DNA from: Mytilus edulis | Taxonomy: Eukaryota; Mollusca; Bivalvia; Mytilida; Mytilidae | Direction: 5' to 3' | Length of the DNA: 64,000 nt | Assembly (NCBI RefSeq): GCF_963676685.1 | Contig: NC_092344.1 | Span: forward strand, 88,194,749 to 88,258,748 | Shown here: positions 36,763 to 49,860 of the stretch, piece after piece | Position numbering within the stretch: the first letter of the stretch is position 1 | Layout: the number at the start of each line of letters is the position of its first letter | The notes under the pieces: generated by a model | The model's database searches: none | Told to the model about the DNA's origin: nothing | What the model saw: the letters and a program-made list of their open reading frames with translations, nothing else | Program-made: the position numbers and the translations under genes

Positions 36763-38568
36763 TTATATGCCAGTTTCACCTTGTTCGGTTTCTCCTGTGG
36801 GCATGTCTTGGCCGAATTCAGTGTTCTCATTTTCATTCATCTGTGGCATCATGTCAGATGGAGATGATCTAAAAATAAAATAAAGAAAGAAATAAAGAAA
36901 GAAAGGAAAGAAATAACTGTAGTAATTATGGCTAGGAAGTTGATTGTAGTACAAATCTCAGGCTGATAGACCTGAAGTGTTTGTCACTGTTGTCAAGACT
37001 ATTGTCAACTATGTAAATAACAGGTTTTACTAATAGAAGACCAGTTCAAGGGTAGGATCAAGAATCGAAATTGTTTTATCTGATGCAAAAATATCTTTTA
37101 AATAAATTCTTCATTGTATCTTTTGAATGTTAGTAAGAAACACTCAAGACTCGTTTTGACTAATTAAGGATTCTAAATACAATGTATATGTTTGAGAAGG
37201 CTTTATTATATACATGTTAACAATTGTTCCGTATTTATTACATTGCAGTTACCAAACCAACATTTACAAATCAACCTAATTTCAAATCCTGTCCACTGAT
37301 GTATGAATAAAATACATAAGTCAGTAAGATAATACTTAATTTATTATTATTTTAATTGCAACATACCCTTCATTTACAGGAAATTTCATGGCATGTTCAC
37401 TGGCACAAAGCAGACATCTGCAGTAGCAACGTCCATGATAGAGGACTGACATAAAATACCCACATCTTCTAAATGTGCAATGCGCTTTACATAATGAACC
37501 ACAAGTAACTACACTCTCAGCCTCGTGAACTAAAACAAAAGAGCATAGATGTAACCAATTACAGCGCTTAAGCTTTGATAGGTTAAGGTTGAATTTCATA
37601 TTTGTTAATATTTAATGGAACCGTTATCTCATGTATATCCACGCCGTAATTTTTCTTTTGACACAACTATTTAAGTTTTTGTCATGTAGAAACACTGACC
37701 ACAAAAAGAATAGCACAAACTTGAAATATAAATAGTTATGACCAAATATGACTAACATAGTATTGAGTCTATTAGGTAACACATGTATCTTTTGATCCTA
37801 AATTAATAGTTTAAACATTTCACTTAGTTTCACTCGCTGAGATTATAACATTGGTTTCCATAGTTTCCATAGTTAACATACATTTATTTCTTTAGCCGCA
37901 TTAAATTAATTGTGTTTTTTTAGTAGTCATTTAGTTATGATTTCGGCATCATGAACGTAAAATCAGGACAAAACCATAAAACATGGCTATATTTCCGACA
38001 GAAATAAGAATATTCTTTTTGTCTTTTTTTCGAGATGAAATTTTTAATACGGTATAACTTCATCAAATAGTTAGAATTATATAGAGCAATTTTACTTTGA
38101 ATTTTTGTAAACATGATTAAAATATAGAGATTTTTTAAGTTCATGTGAACTAGCGCGGCAAATAGATATCTGGTCATACCTGCTTTGTAATTTTCATAAA
38201 GGTGTCAGAATACCAGTCTAAAATCCTTATCTATTCAACCAAATTTTGCAACTTTTACAGCTAGCTTTCCAAATATTTATACCATAAGATTAACTTTATA
38301 AAAACAAGATTTATCTTTAATTGTAAATGTATCATCTTTTTTATGCCAATTTTCAAACGTGTAGCAAAGTACTGCCGTTTAAAAGTCAAGTCTTAAATAA
38401 AAGATCCCTGGTTTTCGGAAAGTCTTAAGTAAGTATGATATGCAAACGCAACAAGACCATAACATTTCACTCTGGTTTTAAAACATTTAATATTACTTTA
38501 AATAAAAGTAACAACATACCTGCAATAATTGCTACAAGAGCAGTAGCCAGAATAATTGCTGCCTTCAT
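36763..38568 (-). CDS. Mytilin G-like antimicrobial peptide precursor
   Basis: Mytilins are cysteine-rich defence peptides stored in mussel haemocyte granules and active against bacteria and fungi. Coding exons on the minus strand: 38520-38568, 37367-37529 and 36763-36868 (318 nt, 105 residues). The first coding exon, the second exon of the gene (38520-38592 with UTR), gives a signal peptide, MKAAIILATALVAIIA, continued by VHEAES. The mature domain starts VVTCGSLCKAHC and has eight cysteines with spacings 3-3-4-11-1-1-2, as in canonical mytilins. From memory it equals mytilin G1 except for one Arg for Lys. The C-terminal extension is acidic and ends GETEQGETGI. A 5'-UTR exon (donor after 39,036) and a TATA box at 39,097-39,104 lie upstream. 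All junctions are GT-AG and phase-consistent. First gene of the array. Confidence 0.93.
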
Positions 38569-39035
38569 ATTGGATCAAAATTAGATATTGGTCTGAAATG
38601 GAAAGAGATGTAACATCATTAACATAAATATGAGAAGGTATGGAATTAAAAGGGCGAGCGCTAAGAATATGTTATATTAACACAATAAACTTTAGGAAAG
38701 TATTAAATACGAAAATTCCGCGATATATATCAAGGTAAAAATACCACTTTATTTTTATATTTGAATATCTAGATCTATATAAGCATCATTGCAAAAATCA
38801 GGACAGATATGACACCACTGCTAGAGTGTTATTCATTTAGAATCAGATTTCTTAGTAATAAACTTAGCAGCTGTTCATTGAAATCTGCATGTTCAATTTG
38901 TTTCTGGTGCCAGTGCTGAATTATTGGAAACTTGACTGAAATAAGACATAAAAAGAATATTTCTAAAGATTGTCACTTTTTGATTATTATGATTTAAATA
39001 CAGTAATATAGTTTTAAGTTAACAAAGCTACATAC

Positions 39036-39072
39036 CTTATACCTTCAGCTAGTCAACAGGCTGTGTATTTTT
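39036..39072 (-). other. 5'-UTR exon of the G-like mytilin
   Basis: Noncoding first exon (approximate 5' end), containing CCTGTTGACTAGCTGAAGGT and a donor GTATGT. The equivalent exons at about 46,389, 55,129 and 60,088 share the GACT(A/T)(G/T)CTGAA words. Confidence 0.65.
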
Positions 39073-39096
39073 TTTGTTTTTTTACAAATTAAGCAG

Positions 39097-39150
39097 TTTT
39101 TATAACATTTGATCCAGAAATGACAGTTCCGTAGGAGGATGTTGGTTTGT
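39097..39150 (-). promoter_or_regulatory. Mytilin promoter: TATA box and upstream block
   Basis: On the minus strand TATAAAA (39,098-39,104) is preceded by GAACTGTCATTTCTGGATC and CCTCCTACGG. The same arrangement precedes the other three mytilin genes. Confidence 0.7.
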
Positions 39151-39649
39151 GCAACTAAATTGCGTGTTATTTTTACTGTATTATGTACGAAATCTAGGGC
39201 GTTTAAATTACAAGTATATCTCAGAATAACCACATTAGAAATAAACATTAAAAATAGAACAGACAACACGAACGAGGCAAAAACAGGGACAAATACTTGG
39301 ATCCCATGCGACATACGTCTTACTTTAAGTATTATCCTATTCTTACGTCAAAATATGCCCCTAGCAACACTTTCAAAATTGATGAAGTAAGAAGACACGA
39401 ATGGACGATGAAAGGAATAAGTCAAGAAAAATCAGTTGGCCAGTATTAAGAAAAACAATACCGACATGACATAGATTCAAAGCTAAAGACTAAGCAACAC
39501 AAATACTACTGACGCCGTCAATTCATCTTTATGATTATTTGTAAGTGCTTTCTAAGAATACCCCACGATTAAAGATGATGATGAGACACATATAGATTTT
39601 CGTAGTTTGTTGTGTGATCTTCATTATATTTAATATAATAAATCATTTC

Positions 39650-39985
39650 AATGAGATAGCGGCCAAACTACAAAAACAAACTCCAAATTCACGAATTGAG
39701 ACCAGTATCGTCGACAGAATCTCCGTTTATAATCATAAATTAACTGGTCACAGAATTGTTTGAATTTTTGAAATACTAAAGCTTTTCTACCCAAGGAATA
39801 GAATACCTTAGCTGTATTTGGCAAAACTTTTAGGAATTTTTGGTCCCCAATGCTCTTCACTTCGTACTTTATTTGACCTTTTAACATTTTTGATTCGAAC
39901 GTCACTGATGAGTCTTTTGTAGACGAAACGCGCGTCTGGCGTAAATATAAAACTTCAATCTGGTATCTATGATGAGTTTATTTAT
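39650..39985 (-). repeat. Dispersed repeat with ACGAAACGCGCGTCTGGCG word
   Basis: Shared order of words (AAGCTTTTCTACC, TAGCTGTATTTGG, GTCACTGATGAGTCTT, AGACGAAACGCGCGTCTGG) with 42,560-42,770 in the same orientation, and with 53,905-54,110 and 60,705-60,905 in inverse. Abundant repeat family; no gene. Confidence 0.6.
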
Positions 39986-40655
39986 ACATGCATCACTCTC
40001 ATAAGATTCTATAGGCATCAAGTTTAAAGATATATTTAAAATGTAAGTCAGATTAAGAAGAATATTTTTTGTAGCCAAATGTTTCATAAATTGAATACAG
40101 ACCGATGATTATTAATAGGAGTTTCATTTGAATATTTAAATATGGTATTTTTGTGCAATTCATTAATTTTTTGCAAAGAACAAAAAAAACCTGAAGATAC
40201 CGGTCTGGCCTATAATTAAGGACGCCAGACTCACGTTTTATCTATATACATAAAATTTACAAGTGGCGCTCGACTCATCGCCAGGTATGCCAACTCAAAA
40301 CAGTAGTCGAAGAGCGTTATAAAGCAATCATTCAAAAAGTTGTGACCGAAATGGATACGACCATCTATGCATGAAGGAAGACCAATCTAAACGACTCGAA
40401 TAATTTTAATAAATTGTGAACTGCAAATCTGCAGAATATGACCGTAATAATTAAATCTCGTATTTGTTTACTTGTTAGTTGTTATATGACATTTGAGGTT
40501 ATGATTAAATAAGTTTCCGAACAGGGGAAATACATTAACTGTATCCGCATAAGTAAATATGTAGTTTATCAACCTTGTATTGTAAGGTCCTTTTATCTAA
40601 ATAAGGACGGACAGATTACTTCTGTTAGGTGTAATTTATTAATGGGATTGGAAGT

Positions 40656-41528
40656 GTGTATTTCAAAACTCAGTTTCTTAAACCAATTTGTCATAAAAAT
40701 CTTGTGAAAGGAATACTAGTTATATGTCATTATCACACAATGAAACAGATTGCTCTCAGTTATATGTCAAACCAGGCCGTAAATTATACAATTAAAAATA
40801 AGAACGCAAACAATAGGTGTATAAGCAAAGACCCATCGAAACAACATCTGATAAACAAATTTAATAATACTTTTAGATATTTGGATGATATTTTGGCTCT
40901 CAATAATGACGACTTCAGTATGTATATTAATGAAATTTATCCTGTTGAACTTACTTTAAATAAAGCTAATACTAACAATGACCACTGCCCTTTCCTCGAT
41001 CTTGATATCTATATCATTAACGGAAAGCTGAATACTAAAATTTATGATAAAAGAGATGATTTTTCATTTCCTATCGTTAATTATCCATTTTTAGATGGTG
41101 ACGTTCCCTTGTCACCATCTTACGGTGTTTATGCATCTCAACTTGTACGATTCGCTCGTGTATGTAACAATGTTTTAGATTTTAACGAGAGAAATTTATG
41201 TATTACTGAAAAATTATTACACCAGGGTTTTCGATATCACAAACTAGTCAAAACATTTACTAAATTTTATTATCGGTATAAGGACATCATTCGTAAATAT
41301 AGCTCAACATGCAGACTTCTTATACGTTCAGGTATTTCACATCCAATTTTTTATGGAAATATTCTTTATAAAGCACAAAGGTGTCAGTATTGACCTCAAA
41401 AACTAACAAAACCTTTGAATAGACTTATTAAGAAGGGATATAGTTACGATACTGTTGTCAGGTCATTAAAGATTGCATATTTTGGCGTTAATATTGATTC
41501 ACTTATAGGGTCTTTGCATCGGAACTAA
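40656..41528 (+). pseudogene. Reverse transcriptase fragment of a retroelement
   Basis: From about residue 50 the frame resembles a reverse transcriptase palm: FRYLDDILALNN carries the Y-x-DD active-site motif. It is followed by CPFLDLDIYI, then TKIYDKRDDFSFPIVNYPF and SYGVYASQLVRFARVC, which recur in a retroelement class common in molluscs and cnidarians. An in-frame TGA at 41,391-41,393 interrupts the frame, after which it stays open in the same frame to TAA at 41,526-41,528 (IKKGYSYDTVVRSLK). The upstream finger region is missing, so the copy is 5' truncated and dead. The class is uncertain; a Penelope-like or related non-LTR origin is a guess. It lies between the G-like and B mytilin genes. 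Confidence 0.8.
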
Positions 41529-41559
41529 ACACATTTATTCAAAAACCAGTTGTTGGCAT

Positions 41560-41860
41560 GACACGGGTTATGATCTTCTCATATATATGGTATGATACTA
41601 AACCCTTAACGGGAAGGATTGTGCCTGATGTTCATATGATGAAATCCTAATCTTTCAGTCAGTTTAATTGAAGTCTTGAGCTGGCATGTCAGTTAACTGC
41701 TAGTAGTCTGTTGTTTTTTTATGTATTATTGTCATTTTGTTTATTTTCTTTGGTTACATCTTCTGACATCAGACTCGGACTTCTCTTGAACTGAATTTTA
41801 ATGTGCGTATTGTTATGCGTTTACTTTTCTACATTGGCTAGAGGTATATTTATGTCTTCA
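41560..41860 (+). repeat. 3' tail of the retroelement
   Basis: Noncoding continuation of the reverse-transcriptase fragment, with a weaker relative at 371-640. It holds GGTATGATACTAAACCC, AGCTGGCATGTCAGTTAACT and TCTACATTGGCTAGAGGTAT. Confidence 0.5.
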
Positions 41861-43909
41861 CGCTAGAAACTAAGAAAATATATGATATTTTGGGGATGAT
41901 CATCAATTCTTCAATTTATAGTTTGAACTAGATTTAACATATTCTAAAATTCGTATGAATTGAAATTCACTGCGTATAAAAATATATAATTGGAATTGGA
42001 CAATATCGTGTCTTTCAAACATAATCAGACAGCTACAGTTATAACAATGTAGGACGACATGACTATATACCACCAGTTTAAAGATAAAACATCGTATTCA
42101 GTTCTAACTTTGCTTTTTCTTAAAATTATATGTAATTGTTTTTCCAAATATGAATATTATTTGAATGTTATCTAAAGAGTCAAATGGTACAGTAATACTG
42201 AAACAACCAGCAAAACTTCTACTTGTCATGTTAAACAATAGATGTGTATCCATCTATGAAAGATTAAGGAGTTGAAGATTCTTGGTGTTTTGATCTTAAA
42301 AAGTATAATTCATTTTATGCCCGCCAAAAATGAATTTTAAGAATGAAAAACGTTTCCAGTATTAATCAATATCTACCAGTGATTTAAAGAAGTAAAATGT
42401 GTCGGGTATATATGAAGAGTTTATTTACAACCACTGGGTCGATGCCACTACTGGTGCAGCTATTATTTCTCCGAGGGTATCACCAGCACTTCTGTGTTGA
42501 CATGACATATCATTGATATGGTCATAATTATTAAGTCACTGTTTACAAAACTTTGACTTTTGAAATACTTAGGCTTTCCTACCTCAGGAATAGATTACCT
42601 CAGCTGTATTTGGTAAAACTTTTTTTTTATCCTCAATGCACTCTAACTTCGTACTTTATTCGGCCGTTTAAACTTTTTTTTTATTCGAACGTCACTGACG
42701 AGTCTTTTTTTAGACGAAACGCGCGCCTGGCCCAAATACAAAATTTCAATCCTGGGATTTATTATGAGTTTAAATATAACTGCTTTATTATCCCATTATA
42801 TACAAGCTATCACGTTTATGTATCATTATTTGTCATTCTGTTGCCGTACATAACTAGCTATCATGAACGTCGTCCGTTGAAAGGGGTCTCTTGAAATGTA
42901 AAATCGTTCGAAATCACAATATTCTCTACCTTAAAAATGAAAATTTTGTTTTTGCTACCGTTCAAAAATATTGATAATTAATAGTAATCCATCTACACAC
43001 ATAAGCATTTTGAACATGATACGGTGTTTATCATTGTTTTGCTTAAACTTGTGTTAAATTTTGTATCACAAATATGTTTCCCCTCCCTGAATATGATTTT
43101 ACAGTCCGTACTTTTGTTATAACTTCTCTTTAGTTTGTTGATCGATAGTTAAAGCAGGAGGACTGAGAAATGATAAAAAAGTTTAGCTCAACTTTTATTT
43201 TGCTGTATGGTATATTTTTTTGGGAATGGGAAATTATCAATCAGATCTTTAATTGATTGTATCTGTCTAATTTATTGGTAACTATTTATATACCCTTGAC
43301 GATTTACACTTTGTCATATTATAAAAGTCACTATGTATTGTTGGAAGCTGTATAATCTCCTCAATATATTACTTTTATTTTTCGTTCGGTTGCTGTCTCA
43401 TTGATGTAAGCAACAATTACTTTATTTAAATTGGAAACACAAGGAAAAAAACCCCACCTAGAAATCATAAAAGTGAGTTCGCTTCCAGGATGTATTTTCA
43501 TGGGCACCAACTATGTTATCAGTTATTTAGATACATTGCAATATAAATAAAGGCAACAGTAGTATGATCTAGTATACCGCTGTATCGAAGGTCATAAACC
43601 GATTGAGAGAAAACAAATCCGGTTTACCAACTAAAACTGAGATAAACACATCAAATAAAAGAGGAAAGCAACAAACAACAGAAACACTAAAAAACAGGCT
43701 ATTGATACTATTAGTTAAATCTACTCTTTCCATGTTATCAATTATAAATTAAGCAACGATACACATTTCTATTTAAGTTTTTATTCAGATAAGAGCTACA
43801 ATTTTAGAAATCAAAAACACCTCTTAAACAATTAAAAATACATTGAAGAATTATATAATGTCAAACAGAACGGGTCATTTTCACTTCTGAGAATCATTGG
43901 ATCATCTCT

Positions 43910-45929
43910 TTAAATGCCAGTTTCACCTTGTTCGGTTTCTCCTGTGGGCATGTCCTGACCGAATTCAGTGTTCTCATTTTCATTCATCTGTGGCATCATG
44001 TCAGATGGAGATGATCTAAAAACAAAAACAAAATTAATACTTAAAATGTGTTTTACATTATGTGAAGAAGTTGATTGAAGGTTGGTTGACAGTTCTTAAG
44101 TATCTCTGTCACTGTTATTAAGAAAAAAATTCAACCAAATTTATTGTAAGTTAAGCTATCCAGATATAGATATTATTATATGGCATGTTTAGAAGAGATG
44201 TGAAAAAGTCGGAATTGTTTTTATCTAACGTAAGATTATAAAAAAAATGAGTCTTTCATGTTTTTTTTTTTTTTAAATCAGCGTACGGTATAATATTTTT
44301 AGACTCGTTTGGACTAATTACGTGTGCTCAATCCACTACATATGTTTTTAAACGACTTACACTTGTATATGTTAGCGAAATGCTGTTTATGTAACACGTT
44401 GTTAGCCAGTTAACATCTGAAATCAACCTGAACATAAAATCCTATCCAATTATGTAAGAAATATATTGACCACTATACAAGAGCAAAACAAAAACACAAA
44501 ACAAATCATTATTTCAATTGCAAGTTCAACATACCCTTCATTTTCAGGGAATTTCATGGAATGCTCACTGGAACAACGAAGACATTTGCAGTAGCAACGC
44601 CCTCTGTATAGGACTGATACATAATATCCACAGCGTCTTGCTCTACAATGGCCTTTACATCTGGAAGCACAACTTGCCTCTGCCTCATGGACTGAAACAT
44701 AAAAATAAATGTAATGCGTTAATAGTAAATATAGGAATTCGTTAATTGCTATTTTGTCATTTTATTCAGCACTAAGTTTTTAAGTAATTTTCATTGAAAA
44801 CATAAAACTGACAACAAAAAGAATAGCAAAAACTTAAAGGGAGAATATTAATGACTGAATATGGTGACATAGTCGGAATTCAAAGATATCTCCGGAGATC
44901 ACATTAATAAATATTATTTTGATAAGAATAATTGTTAATCTAAACCTAAATTTAAGATGAAACGTTGAGACAATACCAATGCTGTTGGCAAAACTGAGAA
45001 ATGGGTAAATCTTCATAATCATGCTGTTGTAGGGTCTGTTTTGATTCAATACTAATACCGGTAGTTTGAATATAAAAAGTTGTTTTACTCGCTGAGATAA
45101 AAAAACAAACAAAAACAACATTGTTTTCCATTATCCTACGTTTTTATTTTTATACGTCTCTGGTAATTTTTTTTAAAGAAATCAACGTGTTGGTCATGAT
45201 TTTGACATCACATACGTCAGGTACGGATTCAGTAATTTTAAAAGGAGGGGGGCTCCTAACATAGGATAAAGGGGGGGGGGGTTCAACCACATGTCCCCAT
45301 TCGAATGCATTGATCGTCCAAAAAAAGGGGGGTTGCAACCCCCGGAACCTCCACCCTGGATCCGCCACTGTACGTAAAATGAACAAAACCATAAAACATA
45401 GGTATATATTTTATTCATTTTTAAGACGAAATGTTAAATACGATATAATTGATCACATGCAGTTTTAAACTTCTTGCTTATTGATGAAATAGTCAGAAAT
45501 ATAAATCATTTTAACTGGAAATATTTGTGAACTTGGTTAAGATATAGAGATTTAGTAAATGTCACGTGATCTATCAAGTTAAATAATATTAAGGGAATTG
45601 ATCATTCGTCTCCACTCGGCCGATTCCGTACCCTCATTTAACAGAAGGAGAGTAGTGGATTCCACCGGGGATTGTCGAATGGGGAATTGATCATACCTAT
45701 TTTGTAAATTTTGTAAAAGCTAATTTTAAAATCCCTTAAAAGCTAAATGTCTTCATTGGGACACAAATACTTTACCGAAGTCGTTCTGAAAGAGAGTAAG
45801 CCAACGTAGAAAGGACATTTTAATTTGCATTTGAAACATTTAAATGACTTTAAATTATAGTAACAAAATGTTGTACATACCTGCAAGAATTGCTACAAGA
45901 GCGATAGCCAGAATAACTGCTGCCTTCAT
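43910..45929 (-). CDS. Mytilin B precursor
   Basis: Coding exons on the minus strand: 45881-45929, 44535-44691 and 43910-44015 (312 nt, 103 residues, the length I recall for mytilin B precursors). The signal peptide MKAAVILAIALVAILA continues into VHEAEA. The mature peptide starts SCASRCKGHCRARRCGYYVS and has eight cysteines with spacings 3-3-4-11-1-1-2; it matches mytilin B as I remember it. The C-terminal extension starts SSEHSMKFPENEG and ends GETEQGETGI, almost identical in protein and DNA to that of the G-like gene, with a synonymous final Ile codon. A 5'-UTR exon ends at a donor next to 46,389. TATA box at 46,447-46,454. All splice sites are canonical. Likely a functional immune peptide. 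Confidence 0.95.
45225..45375. repeat. GGCGGATCCAGG-type dispersed repeat
   Basis: On the minus strand this reads AGTGGCGGATCCAGGGTGGA, then GGGGGTTGCAACCCCCC and two more G or C runs, a word series I recall as common in mollusc intergenic DNA. It sits in the first coding intron of the mytilin B gene. The open frames here are artefacts. Confidence 0.5.
45606..45681. mobile_element. 76-bp insertion with 13-bp flanking duplication
   Basis: GGGAATTGATCAT occurs at 45,593-45,605 and 45,682-45,694. The corresponding intron of the G-like gene (near 38,170) has a single, uninterrupted site before a shared TCATACCT. The inserted piece starts TCGTCTCCACTCGG and ends ATTGTCGAATG. Confidence 0.55.
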
Positions 45930-46388
45930 ATTGGATCAAAAATAGATGTTGGTCTGAAATGAAAAGGATTGTAACATTATTGACATACACATGAGAAGGT
46001 ATGCAATGAAAAAGGAAAACACAAAAAAAAATAAAAAAATTTATACACATTTAAACTTTTGGGTAGTATCAAATACGGAAGTTTGACATATCTGGCGTTA
46101 AAAAAATTTACGGTAACAATTACAGCACTTTATTTTTATTTTGGTTTGAAAGCATCACTGAAAAAAATAAGAAACATTTTTAACCCCACTGCGAGAGTGT
46201 TATTCATTAAGAGTGTAGATAAATAAATATAGCAGATATGCATTAAAAATATGCATAATTTATTAATTTTTGAAATAATTTTGATTTATTGAAAAGGTAA
46301 GACATAATACGTCTATTTCTAAAGATCGTCGTTTTGATTATTTTGATTTTAATACAGTGATACAATTTTTATTTAAAAAAATACTTAC

Positions 46389-46510
46389 CTTATGTGTATG
46401 ATTCAGATAGTCAGCAGGCTGTTAAAGTAAATTGATAAATTGGCAGTTTTTATAACATTTGATTTTGAAATGACAATTCCGTCGGAGGGAAGTAGGTTTG
46501 TAAAACGGAT
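46389..46510 (-). promoter_or_regulatory. Mytilin B exon 1 and promoter
   Basis: The 5'-UTR exon (AGCCTGCTGACTATCTGAAT, donor GTAAGT) is preceded on the minus strand by TATAAAA (46,448-46,454) and by CCGACGGAATTGTCATTTC, conserved in the other mytilin copies. Confidence 0.7.
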
Positions 46511-46589
46511 TTGCGTCTTGTTTTTCTATGTTAAATCTGTGTTATGTCGGAAATATAAGGCGTTTACAAAAAATAGATATCAGAAGATT

Positions 46590-46800
46590 TGGTATGAACA
46601 CTTCTTCATCCCAGTTACAATTTGTAAAAAGTAAACCATTATAGGTCAAAGTACGGTCTTCAACACGGAGCCTTGTAAAACCAATTAATCAGAACGACCT
46701 TTGGTCAAATCTATATTAAAAAAAGATAAACACTGATGAACCACACCAACAAACGACAACCAGTATACAACAGGTTTCTGATTTAGAACCGGTGCAAACC
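46590..46800 (+). repeat. GAGACAACTCTCC family repeat, empty-site copy
   Basis: Diverged copy of the repeat at 34,522-34,960. It lacks the 66-bp hairpin insertion, showing GTTTCTGA once at 46,774-46,781. Confidence 0.6.
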
Positions 46801-47569
46801 ATTATGCAACTGGTTTAAACTTTTCAACAGGCGCTAACATTCACTCTAACATGAAATAGTAGTGTAACATTACAACATAGAAAGACACACTATAACATAT
46901 AAATTGAAATGACTTATCTAAATCAAAACACTTATTAAAAAAACAAGTAAACTAACACTGACCATATAGATTTATGACACAACTTAGATAAAATAATAAT
47001 AAAAAAAGGGGGAGATGTCAAACAATATCAGAAAATACAACTTTAACAATGGACGAAATAGCGTTAAATAAACCCCATTATATACAAAAACATAAAAATT
47101 AGAAAGGACTACTAGTATATGAACAATTTTAAAACAGGAACAGTTATTTGGATCTCATGCGACATCCTTTATATTTTCCTGCGCTCCTATCAACAATATG
47201 TCGAAAGTAAGAAGACACGAAGGGAAAAAGACTAACAAAGAAAAAGATTAGGCCATGCTTTAGAAAAATGATTTGGGTCATTTGCAAGTGCTAATTACAA
47301 TAATTGATTTTTACAGCTTGATATTGTTCTTTTTTGTTAAAGTATATATAAATGATACAGTGAAAAGGCTAAAAACAACGACCAAAAAGATCATTTTTCA
47401 GTTCTTAGTTGGGTGGAATATTCATTACCTAAATCCTATTCTTTCAAGGAAAGTCAATAATCAGTTGGTTGTCCACATTTAAAAGAAAAACAATCTCACT
47501 AGAGAAATAATCTTATTGGTCATTATACCACAGCTCCTTATTTTCATACCGACACGAAATGTTTGTTTG

Positions 47570-47707
47570 ACTGTAATTTTTTTTCTGTCTATGAAGAAAT
47601 AACATAAAAAATTTGGTGCACACTGAATAACGCGCGTAGCGGGATATTTAATAGTGTGCACCACATTTTTTTATGTTATTTCGAATAGACAGAAAAAATA
47701 TTACAGT
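47570..47707. repeat. 138-bp near-perfect hairpin
   Basis: ACTGTAATTTTTTTTCTGTC is answered by GACAGAAAAAATATTACAGT, and ATTTGGTGCACACT by AGTGTGCACCACAT. The stem of about 55 bp closes on a loop containing AACGCGCGTAGCGGG. No coding potential; about 1.1 kb upstream of the mytilin B promoter. Confidence 0.7.
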
Positions 47708-49649
47708 CATTATAATTTAATTCTAAATTCCATTTTAAACTGTAGAAAACCATGAAAAAACGTTGATGACGTCACGGTCACATGACTAATTATGTCTATG
47801 GGCTGATAACAAAATAACGCCAGCCAATCAGAAGACGCGTTACATCCAAAATTAAATTATATGTACCAAGCATGAATGATAAAAGAATAATACAGCAAAA
47901 TGTATTTTCATGATTGAAATGAAACTATCCAGTGACACCCAACACAGAAATGCATTTACATGCCATAATACATATTATATTTTCAAGCTATCTTGTAGTA
48001 AACTAAATTTATTCTTTTAAATTTTATTCACAAACTAAGTCAAATTAAAACTTTTCTGATTATATTTTTGAATATAATCATTGTTTGTAGTTTGGCTAGC
48101 ATAAAACCAGGTTTAAGCAACCATCTTTTTCTTGAAATGTTCTGTACCAAGTCAGTAATATGACATACATTTATCAAATAGTCCGTTTCTATATATGTTG
48201 GCGTTTGTTTTTGTTGCAGTTAACTATTTCTGTTTTCCCTTTTATAGTTGATTTGTTGCCGATGGTTTTGATTTGTGACCCGGAATCTTTTCGTTTAATC
48301 GATTTATGACTATTGATCAGCGGTATACTACTGTTGACTTTATTTTCATATTCGAAATGGTACTTTTATACTCCGAATAGTTTATTTCGTAAGTTATCAT
48401 AGAAGCGGATGCATTCTCAAATATATTTAATGGCAAGTTACGTATCATTGGATAGTTCTTAATAGAATTATGGAAATAAAATGATGTGGTAAAATTGCCA
48501 ATTAAACAAATCTCCAACAGAGTCCAAATAACATAGAAGTTATTAAGTGTAGGCCATCGTATGACCTCCAATAATAAACAAAACCATTTATTGCATAGTC
48601 AGCTATAAAAGTCGTCAAAACCCCCCTTACAACAAAAATGATCATTATATGTCTTCTACAGACTCGGCTGTGTATTCAATAATGTCAAAGCCTAACCTAT
48701 CGTAATGCATTTCTATTTCCTCTTGGAGACATATATGTCTTATTTTCTTATAATGCATGCAGTAATCATTTTGAGAGTGAGTATGTCTGTCTATTTGTGT
48801 GCTTTCTCAACGAAAGAAAGTGTCTCCTTTCATAATTTTTTGGCATCCTGAAAATAAGTTGTTTGTAAATAATAAAAGCAACAGTAGTATATCACTGTTT
48901 AATAATTATAAATCGATTCAACGAAAACAAATCCGGGTTACAAAGTACAACCGAGGGAATAAAACATCAACTATAGGAAGAAAAAACTTACAACAGAAAC
49001 ACTGAATTGCAACAAAAACAAACGTCCACATACATAGACACGGGCTATTTTATAACAAAAGCATATATGACGTTAGCCGTATTTAAAAGCACATCTTTTT
49101 TTAACTTTAGATTTTCACTTCGTATTCGATCGGCTTTCTGACTGTTAAGATTGGAGTGCCAATGAATATGAAGACAACTCGTGTCTCTGTCATACCAAAC
49201 TTTATTTAAGATTTCGTCTAATACCAGAAGTCTTTCGACATTTTAAATAAATAGATTCATTGTTGATTTAATAGATAAAAAAAATTAAGGGTAATTGGTA
49301 ATATTAGGTCCCAAAATGATCAATTTAAATATAAGGGATTTTCGGTTTCTGTATTCTATTTTAGACCTTTCCATGGTAACGGATTGAACTGAGAAAAACA
49401 ACACTAACAAGTATCAACTTCAAAATAAACACATAGATCAACGATGTAATGTACGCTATAAAAAACATCTAAAACAACATGTGAAACATTAAATGTAAAG
49501 AAGATACTACAAGAAGAAAAACAAAACTGTACTGTAGCTTCCTGTCCTTTGAAAGCCTTAAGTATACAGGGGTAGAGTAAAATTATAAGATTTGTGGTAT
49601 ACTTTAGTTCAACCCGATTAAACCAAAACCGCTCTCTTAAAATATAACC

Positions 49650-49860
49650 CTTCCATATGTATTTGTTATTTGTTATGTTGACCCGGTTATTTGATGTTAT
49701 TGATTTAATAAGTTTCCGATCGGAAGGGAAATAATTGTTGCTGAACAACTTAATTGTATCCGAATCAGTAAACAAACAGTTAATGAACCTTGTATCGTTT
49801 ATGACCCTTTTAATCCAAATAAGAACAGACTATTGTAAGATGTACATTATAGATGTTATT
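49650..49860. repeat. Duplicated upstream block of the mytilin array
   Basis: Homologous to 40,455-40,635 and 63,050-63,250. Shared words include GTTGACCCGGTTATTTGATG, AATAAGTTTCCGAT and AATTGTATCCG. Each copy lies 1.4-3.3 kb upstream of a mytilin exon 1. Confidence 0.65.

Noticed and set aside
44518-44745. 75-codon plus-strand open frame over mytilin B exon 3
   Set aside because: Antisense shadow of the mytilin B mature exon.
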